Origin: Halichondria panicea
Taxonomy: Eukaryota; Porifera; Demospongiae; Suberitida; Halichondriidae
Direction: 5' to 3'
NCBI RefSeq assembly: GCF_963675165.1
Contig: NC_087387.1
Coordinates: 3,498,990-3,562,989 of the forward strand
DNA: 64,000 nucleotides
Within the stretch, counting starts at the first letter, position 1. Every line of letters begins with the position of its first letter. Made by a program: the position numbers and the translations under genes. Shown piece after piece: positions 57,361 through 64,000 of this stretch. The notes below the pieces were generated by a model. The model did no database searches. It worked only from the letters and a program-made list of their open reading frames with translations, and had not been told where the DNA came from.

Positions 57361-57503
57361 CAGAGGAGGTCCGACAGGCGCGGTACAGCTCAAGTAATTA
57401 GCCTCTGATTACTCTCAGCAAAAACATACGACGTGGGCGGATAATTATTGCTCAATCAAAGGCTAATTACTTGAGCTGCACCACGCCTGTCGTACCTCCT
57501 CTT
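57361..57503. mobile_element. 143-bp foldback element with 9-bp duplication
   Basis: Arms of about 44 bp (cagaggaggtccgacaggcg and, reversed, aagaggaggtacgacaggcg) meet in a short centre. ATCAAATGT flanks both sides (57352-57360 and 57504-57512). Confidence 0.85.
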
Positions 57504-57599
57504 ATCAAATGTACAGTACAACATCTATGACATTATTATTACATGTAGTACAAGGTATTTTCACACAAAATAGTTTCACAGAATAATTCTACGCTGTTT

Positions 57600-57960
57600 C
57601 TGCAATTTCCATAATTACTTTAAGATTGTCATTGCATAACTTAGCAGGATCGACCTTCAATGCATTGCCTGGTCTAAGGTATCTTCGCCAAGTCTATTTC
57701 TTAGTCTTGTCTTTACAAGTTTCATGTCACTGAAGCTTCTTTCCACAGTTCCTGTTGTGACAGGAAGTACTAAAGAGATTGCATTCATGGTTTCTTTGCT
57801 AGTGAGAACCTCAGAGTTACTGAAACTACTTGACATTCGACAAAAGATGTTCCATTCTGCTTTAGTTTCTTCTGGAACTACATCTTGCACACACACTCTA
57901 GTCTCACCACCGTGTGTAATCTGCTGGGGACTGCCGTAAAAGTTGGTTGCTGCTAACTGA
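57600..57960 (-). pseudogene. hAT transposase C-terminal dimerisation fragment
   Basis: Minus strand: VCVQDVVPEETKAEWNIFCR, then ISLVLPVTTGTVERSFSDMK and RLRNRLGEDTLDQAM. The LPVTTGTVERSFS segment is the conserved core of the hAT C-terminal dimerisation domain (hATC). The rest of the transposase is absent and the end is frameshifted. No ends of a hAT element were found, so this is an orphan fragment. Confidence 0.8.
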
Positions 57961-58557
57961 AGTATATAACAACAACAGTGAACAAAGAGATCACTCTAGG
58001 AGAACAATGCCGCATTCATATTTGAAATTCCTATTAGCAAGTATAAGAGACAAGGACAATCTTCTCTGAATCTCTGTTAAAGACTCTGACAGTGACAAGG
58101 AACAACCTTCTGATGCAGAATCTTGACTCTTTATACCTGGCTACTTTACCCATGCATTTACCGTTGTTGTATGTTGATGTATTCAAGAGCTGGCAGCCCT
58201 CAGACGCAAGACAGAGAAGAATAGTTTCTTAATGAGTGGGCTTAATTTCGAGACAAAACTACTGTTTAGCCCATCCCACCTGTACGTAGCTGCTTTGTAG
58301 CATACAATTAGGGTGGGCGTAATCTCGGTAGAGTACGGTAATAACAATAACTCAAGCCTCAAGGATAGATTTTAGTCTTTATTACGCTAGGTAAGCCCTT
58401 GTCTATCATATCTCCATACTTGCAACTTGATTCTGGCTACAGTTTTATAAGCGAGTCTGTAATGCGTATGCCTCCTGTGGCTTTGTTTCCAGTCAGGCTC
58501 CGCCCATCTATTAAAAGCCCACATTCATTTTCACTGTGCCACCGTCATGCGCAAACC
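57961..58557. other. No gene seen; possible MITE end near 58335
   Basis: cggtagagtacggta near 58327-58342 resembles the right end of the TA/CCGT elements, but I found no left partner. Confidence 0.35.
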
Positions 58558-59144
58558 TATCCTTGATTCCAAGCCGATTAAAATACGGTCTGGTACCTAT
58601 TGCAAGGTGATAGTGCGCATGCGTTAGTTTATTCTCCAAAATGTGCCCTTTTTTTCTTCTCTCATATATTTTCTATCTATGTACATCTGCTTAGCTCTCT
58701 ATTGCATTGTTCCAGAAGGCTTTCACACTAGTCTGAAGCCATAAGAGGCTCTCATCTACCTCTATGACAGTTGTATGGTCAGGATGTCTTACCTTAGATC
58801 TGTACAGGCTATGGGGCGTGTATGGTGCCTCAACTGCTACTTGCGAAGACAACACGGCTATACGACCATCCTAGACGTAGACGAGAGCCTCTTCTGTTTT
58901 CAAACTAGTGTTCAATGTTCATACCAACCAACGCAATAGATGGCATAAGCCACAGCTTCACGGAACTCAGGCATGGTATTACGGAATATATTCTTAGTAA
59001 ACAGACTAATTTACAGTACAATTTACTAAGGTTTTACGTTCGTAGTACGATTATCCATATTCTGGGTAATTTGAAGCGCATGCGTACTATCACACATGCA
59101 ATAGGTACAAGGCCATATATTACTGCGGCCTGGAATCGAGGCTA
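58558..59144. mobile_element. 587-bp TIR element with 9-bp duplication (TAGCCTCG family)
   Basis: Left tatccttgattccaagccg, right reversed TAGCCTCGATTCCAGGCCGC; both continue with ctggtacctattgca-like and gcgcatgcg blocks. Flanks GCGCAAACC (58549-58557) and GCGCGAACC (59145-59153) differ at one base. It is non-coding as far as I can see. Confidence 0.8.
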
Positions 59145-59712
59145 GCGCGAACCTTGCCCTCGAGGCTTGACTACATTTACAATACCATTATCACTTGACA
59201 ACGGCACACTACAAAGTCCCATAGTATATACTGCTCTGAGGCACATTCCCATGTACTTCCCTTGTCAATTTATAGTGTCTAATTGATTAAACTTACCACA
59301 ACTAAGAAAACACAAGTTCTCTTGCTTTACTTGGCCCAGGACCGTGGTCGAATTACTCAGCCACTATTTGAATTCTGAAATACTCTGCCAAAGACAGTAT
59401 AGTACAGTACAAAGTAAATCTGCAGTCTTAGAAGCATTATTATATATCTGGAGTCAAAGGTCAATGGTCCATCACGTGCGCAAAAGAGAAACAAGTGATC
59501 TAGTGAGCTGAGCTGAGGCACAAGTATTATATTATAGCCATTGCAGTGCTAGATGATGGGCTTGTAGAAAACCGAGGAATATCGAATTACGTATGCATAA
59601 GAGGAATATGGCCAACACCACACCTTCACCCTTCTCCAAATGTGTTATGGTAGGAGCTGAAGTAAAGAGCTTTATATAAGCGATAATAATATTATGTTCT
59701 ACAGAACTTGTG

Positions 59713-60267
59713 TACCGTAAGACCTCGATTTAAGGCGACACCTAGGAGCTTCAGTAGCCTCGAGACCAGCCGTTCGTTATCTGAAAGAACGCCTGGTCAA
59801 GTTCCGATGTAGCACTCGTTACTAGTGGTCCAGGAATTTCTTGGACCGTTAATTGCCCGCACAAGGTGTATTACCCATGAATATCATTTTATGATGCTGT
59901 AAAAAACGCTGACTCGGCTAGATGTGCAACTTGACCTGGCGTTCTTTCAGATAACGAACGGCTGATCTTGAGGCTAGAGCTGACCTAAAAATAGCGACAG
60001 CTGCATTGACAATTATTTTTTAATGGCGCGTTCTAAATAGAGGTAAATGTATCCACTCCCTAGCCTTGATTGTAGCCCACTGGATAATCAGTGTTTTTAA
60101 GCGGCCTGAAATCGAGGCAAGTAGACTCTTTAAAGTTACCTCTAATTAGATGCAACCCTCTAAATATGCGACACCAGGACTTCGATATGATTTTCAACCT
60201 CCAAAAGAAGCGACCTCTGGCTTCGTAATTATTAAAAAGTGTCGCTTTAAATCGAAGTCTTACGGTA
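59713..60267. mobile_element. TA-flanked MITE (CCGTAAGACCTCGATTTAAG) with nested unit
   Basis: Left TACCGTAAGACCTCGATTTA, right reversed TACCGTAAGACTTCGATTTA. A 222-bp unit with TAGCCTC..GAGGCTA ends (59755-59976) and arms ccgttcgttatctgaaagaa lies within. Its flanks (gagcttcag and gagctgacc) match only in part. A 59-bp mini-unit with similar ends lies at 60061-60119. Confidence 0.7.
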
Positions 60268-60413
60268 CCCTACTTATTCGCAACACCCTCGATCTTTTCC
60301 AATTTTTTGACCCCAGCAACTGCTGCGTTGACAATTATTTTTTTATGTCGTGTCCTAAGTAGAGGTCAAATCATAGCCTCGATTCCTAGATTCACAAGCT
60401 GTCACTGTTGCAG

Positions 60414-60634
60414 GCGAACAGTAGACTGGTCAAACACCGTGTAGGGACTCGTGTTGCACAATTAGCATATCATCTAAGTGGCTGCGGTTTCATGACGTCA
60501 GTATACTGCATGTGATACGTAGTGAAACGTTACTATCAATAATCTTGTGGTAACCACATGCGGTTAGTTGCCACAAATATCGTGGCAAACGTTACATGAG
60601 TCTCTACACAGAGTTTGACCAGTCTACTGTTCGC
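60414..60634. mobile_element. Foldback MITE
   Basis: gcgaacagtagactggtcaa and its inverse bound the unit; pairing continues over about 45 bp with a few mismatches. Confidence 0.7.
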
Positions 60635-61155
60635 CCTCCTGCATGCAATTAGAGAAACTTCAGGACCAGAAACCAGAGTATCACTTGGAGTGGCCTAGCT
60701 AACTATTTAAAATTTTCGCCTTAAATCAAATAAGTACAATACTTATTCGATTCATTATGGTAATTTCGCCGGGTTCAACCAAGCCGCAACATTTTGCAAT
60801 AACAAGATACCGTCTTCTATTTACAGCGCCACTAAAAATTAATTATGATTTTCCAGTTGTGGATAAATAGTATAATTCCACTTAGGCACTAATTGCAATA
60901 GAACATAGAGTACTAGTAGCTGCGGCTATCATAGATTCGATTTAAGGCCGTATTACCAGTCCATACTAATTACCTTTCTAACGAGTGCTACAAGCTGCGC
61001 TGTGCTAATGCCTCTTGCCTTGTTATGCTTTCGCTAGAGTGTTATAGTAGAAGGAATAAGCTAGACCGGCTGAATTTTGTTGCAAATGGCGTGCCGTAGG
61101 GAACATTGATTCTGTCAGGATCTGGATTGTCTCACACATGGGGATGAGCTATATA
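60635..61155. other. No gene seen; worn MITE pieces
   Basis: Short matches to the 59713 and 35608 MITEs occur (gattcgatttaaggcc; atttacagcgcca). Confidence 0.35.
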
Positions 61156-61265
61156 GAAGCTGTTAGTTTTCGTCACATTGCAACCCTTTCAGGTGGAATA
61201 GACACACACACACACACAGTCAGCTTTACCGCATCCCTCGTGCGGCTACGCCTCAAGCCATAATT
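61156..61265. repeat. Dispersed repeat with (AC)n core, second copy
   Basis: Same arrangement as 51360-51500, shorter by about 30 bases. Confidence 0.75.
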
Positions 61266-61557
61266 ACCTAAGCGCCAATCCAAAATTTACTGCACGTAAT
61301 TGGACGAACTTGGCGCTTCTGCAGGCCCTCCCTTTAATTAATTGTCACAACAGTTAAATAAGAGATGAAGTGAAGGAACAAAGAAAGAAAGAGTGGCTGC
61401 CCACGTTCATTTTCACTTGTCTACCACTCGTCTATCGCCACGCAACTTAACAACGCAGTCTCTCCTTTTCATTGTATCTTCCTTATTATTACTGTAGGAT
61501 TGATACTGCATGTAATCTCGTTACCTATCCGTTTCTTCTTGTATCTATATAATAGTT

Positions 61558-61690
61558 AAGACACTGTTTTGGAGGTGTCAATGGGATTTAGAAGCCCAAA
61601 GGCACTGATTTAGTATCCCGAGCGTAGCGAGGGTACTGAAATGGCTGAGGGCTTCTAAATCACATGGACATCGACAAAACAGTGTCTAGC
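61558..61690. mobile_element. Foldback MITE
   Basis: Arms agacactgttttggaggtgt and its inverse, with gatttagaagcc pairing further in and a centre cccgagcgtagcgaggg. Confidence 0.7.
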
Positions 61691-61889
61691 TCATTTAGAT
61701 ACTAGTGCGCATGCGCAAACCGCTTGACTACAATACAATTACTTAACAACGGAATACTAGGTATACCTTAATGTTACTATTGTAGACAGGTAGTAATTTT
61801 AGCTTTTTCTCTGCTTTTAGGGTACTAATTTTGGCGGATTTGTAGCAAATTCATTACCGCAATATATCTCAAGATGTACAAGTATGAGT

Positions 61890-62040
61890 TTTAAGTTATA
61901 GTTATAACACGGGCACAAGGGATGTATGGAATATATTGCACTGAAGCACGAGGGCGCCAGCCCCGAGGGCTGAGTGCAATATATGCCATGCAGCCCGAGT
62001 GCACGTGTTATAACTAGTTTATATCCCGAGGGCATAGCAA
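61890..62040. mobile_element. Foldback MITE (gttataacacg..)
   Basis: Arms agttataacacgggcac and its inverse gtgcacgtgttataact, and inner arms attgcactgaagcacgagg with the opposite near 61960-61985. Confidence 0.65.
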
Positions 62041-62210
62041 CATAACACTGTCCTAGTAACACAATATAAACTGCACAAAAAAAGACAGAGACAACTCTAG
62101 ACACAGCTCCATCTCTTCTCTCTGCTAGACGCCAGTATCTGCAGCGTATAAGATTGGCATGACCGACGAATGGCTTGACACAAAATTGTTGGAGTTCCAA
62201 CGCTGAAATC

Positions 62211-62300
62211 TGCAAAACAGCCCCACCCCACTTCTGGTGCTGCAAAACAGCCCCGCCCCACTTACTGCTGTGCAAAGAAACAGCCCCACCCTACTACTCA
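62211..62300. repeat. Short tandem repeat
   Basis: Three units of about 30 bp containing gcaaaacagccccaccccac. Confidence 0.7.
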
Positions 62301-63018
62301 GTGAATACATGTATACGTATTTATTTAGCTGCTGGTACATGGTCTACGCTCGGCCTCATAACCAAGCCAAGAAAGCTCGCTTCTACACTGCTGCAAAACA
62401 GCTCGTGCCCCCAGCAAAAAGAGCCACTTCTAGTGCTAGGGTGAAGCAGAATTGACATGCATCACGAGGTCGAGGACTAGGTCGATCTAGGAACACAGAA
62501 TCTTCCACAAAATGAATCTTGGACAATTTTAAAACCTGCATGGTTGCATGGTTGCAAGAAGAAACTCCAGCTGTGCTGAACATTCATTCCTGCATGGCTG
62601 GACATACTTTGATACTTGTTATTTCTCATGCGTATTAGTTTAATTTTAATTTAATTGTCTGTCTAATGCCAGAGGGGTGTTTTGTGGTTAGTGCATTATG
62701 ACTTTGTGGTCAGTGCAATATGACTTTCAGCAGTGCATTATGCTGCATATTGCACTTGGCAACAACGTAGCAACGGGATATAAGGTTGAATGGAAAGTTT
62801 GGAGTCAGATACAGATGAAAAAAGGGCTAGCTTGTAGTATACTTCCAAAAGTGAATTAGAAAAAAGAAAAAATTGCGTTTAAAAAAAATTAATTGCGTTT
62901 TATTATTAGTGCGTGCTTAATTTAGCGTTAATTACAAATTCGAAAATTAGTACCCGTTTATAATAGTAACAATAAGGTACTAAGTAAATTTGCAGGTATA
63001 CTAAGTCCCATAGTATAC
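62301..63018. other. No gene seen
   Basis: Only short frames without domains. A local repeat of agtgcattatgactt occurs at about 62690-62745. Confidence 0.35.
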
Positions 63019-63814
63019 TAGCCTCGGTCCAGGCCGATTTTTTTTTAATAGAAGGAAGTTGAAAAAAACGATCTGGTATTGATTGTATCTGGGCGTGGCA
63101 GGAACCGGAAACTAAAGCAGAGATTCTTCACATTTTGTTTCCTGTTTTTTTCTGTAATACTAAAGGTGTACGTAGAGGCATTTTACTCCCGTAAAAGTTA
63201 CAGTAATGTAGCTCCGTGTCATGTTCTCAATTTATAGCTAGCTAGCTATGGCATGCAATGCGTTGTCTTGTTTGAAGCAAGATGGCCTCACTCTCGTGGC
63301 AGAACAGGCCCAGGCTCTCAGGCTCCTGTTTGAGGGAAGGGACGTGTTTATCTGGTTCCCAACGGGGTATGGCAAGTCTCTCTGCTATATCAGTTTTGCT
63401 GCCCTTTTTAATGGACTACAAGCTAGGTAGGACCAAGGCTCCTCCTGTTGACAAAAGTGTTGTTTTTGTTAATTGTCTCTCCCCTTGTATCTCTCATCAT
63501 GAGACTCATGATTGACCAGGTCAGGAGTCTAAACAATAGAGGTGTTTCTGCTGCTATCCTCAGTAGCAATAAAGGAATCGACAAAGATTTGGTTGCCACT
63601 GCCAAAGAAGTGTCTTCTGGGAAGTATTTCCTGCTGTATACTGCCCCAGAGGCTGTTGTTGAAGACCACTGTATAGTGTTGTAGGATTCGTTTTACCACA
63701 GAGTCAATTTGTATTAAAAAACCACGCCCAGATCACGCCCAAATACAATCAATACCAGACCTAGTAGGCGACCTAGCGTTCAATTGGAGACGGATCGGCC
63801 TGGGGTCGAGGCTA
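63019..63814. mobile_element. 796-bp TIR element with 9-bp duplication carrying a RecQ-helicase piece
   Basis: Left TAGCCTCGGTCCAGGCCGAT, right reversed TAGCCTCGACCCCAGGCCGA. ATAGTATAC flanks both sides exactly (63010-63018 and 63815-63823). An empty version of the same host sequence is at about 59217-59258 (cccatagtata, then ctgctctgaggcac). It carries the helicase fragment below. Confidence 0.9.
63248..63684 (+). pseudogene. RecQ-like helicase N-terminal fragment, copy 2
   Basis: It starts MACNALSCLKQDGL, continues EQAQALRLLFEGRDVFIWFP (motif 0 region), TGYGKSLCY (Walker A), then after a frame change PFLMDYKLGRTKAPP, and after another IVSPLVSLIMRLMIDQVRSL (motif Ia), GVSAAILSSN and YTAPEAVV (motif Ib-like). 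Motif II and the second RecA domain are absent; the fragment ends shortly before the right TIR. RecQ helicases unwind DNA 3' to 5' using ATP. Here two frameshifts and the truncation rule that out. Confidence 0.8.
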
Positions 63815-64000
63815 ATAGTATACCTGCTCTGAGGCACTTTTCCCATGTACTTCCCATGTAGATCTTATGCCAGATCACTGGGTGGTGGGTTGTAAGGGCC
63901 GTCCATTGAAGCAGCTCTGGATCTTGTCCTTGTCTATATGATTATTATCAACTAGGTTCAATATACATGTACAGGTCCGCTAAAAACAACTGCTACCGTA

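Noticed and set aside
59755-59976. A further TAGCCTCG element with a 9-bp duplication
   Set aside because: The ends fit, but the flanks gagcttcag and gagctgacc agree at only five positions, so the duplication is not verified.
1-64000. tRNA, rRNA or other structured RNA genes
   Set aside because: No cloverleaf-like or rRNA-like stretch was noticed by eye. A covariance-model search was not possible here.

Overview
This window looks like intergenic and transposon-rich DNA from an early-branching animal, most likely a demosponge. That is an inference from content: intron-bearing reading frames with GT..AG junctions, DIRS-type, non-LTR, Ginger-, Mutator-, piggyBac-, hAT- and rve-type elements side by side, many foldback MITEs, and one complexin-like host gene. 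No rRNA, tRNA, CRISPR or bacterial operon was seen. Exon boundaries were read by eye from splice consensus and reading phase, so they are models.

Layout. 1-6 kb: a 5'-truncated non-LTR retrotransposon with an A-rich tail (+), a decayed HECT-like fragment (+) and a decayed DIRS-like retrotransposon (-). 6-16.5 kb: a composite tandem repeat (called the 'CR repeat' here), interrupted by a TA-flanked MITE, a solo DIRS-like end, a perfect 85-bp-TIR element with 9-bp target duplication, and an insertion with a 205-bp tandem duplication. 16.5-27.3 kb: one 10.8-kb Mutator-like element (42-bp TIRs, 9-bp target duplication) encoding a C19 ubiquitin-specific protease, a C48/Ulp1 protease and a MULE transposase with SWIM finger, all on the minus strand. 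A 4.3-kb Ginger1-like transposon with its own Ulp1 and PHD finger is nested inside it, bounded by 4-bp duplications. 28-36 kb: CR repeat again, split by a 5.86-kb transposon (28920-34779) that pairs an rve-type transposase with a HECT E3 ligase and has 18-bp tandem arrays inside its inverted ends. 36-38.3 kb: MITE and an internally deleted piggyBac element between TTAA sites. 38.5-45.3 kb: a fuller but broken DIRS-like element (gag, RT/RNase H, tyrosine recombinase) and a reverse-transcriptase element with A-tail. 46-51 kb: more 9-bp-duplication elements, MITEs, and the only clear host gene, a three-exon complexin-like gene (-). 52-64 kb: inverted-orientation CR repeat, elements carrying pieces of a RecQ-like helicase, a hAT fragment and many foldback MITEs.

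How the parts relate. Three unrelated DNA transposons carry ubiquitin-pathway genes (USP and Ulp1; Ulp1 and PHD; HECT ligase). A separate family with TAGCCTCG-type TIRs and 9-bp duplications recurs at least five times with verified duplications, and two copies carry the same N-terminal part of a RecQ-like helicase. Several insertions sit in repeats whose uninterrupted copies are also present here, so the empty sites can be read directly.
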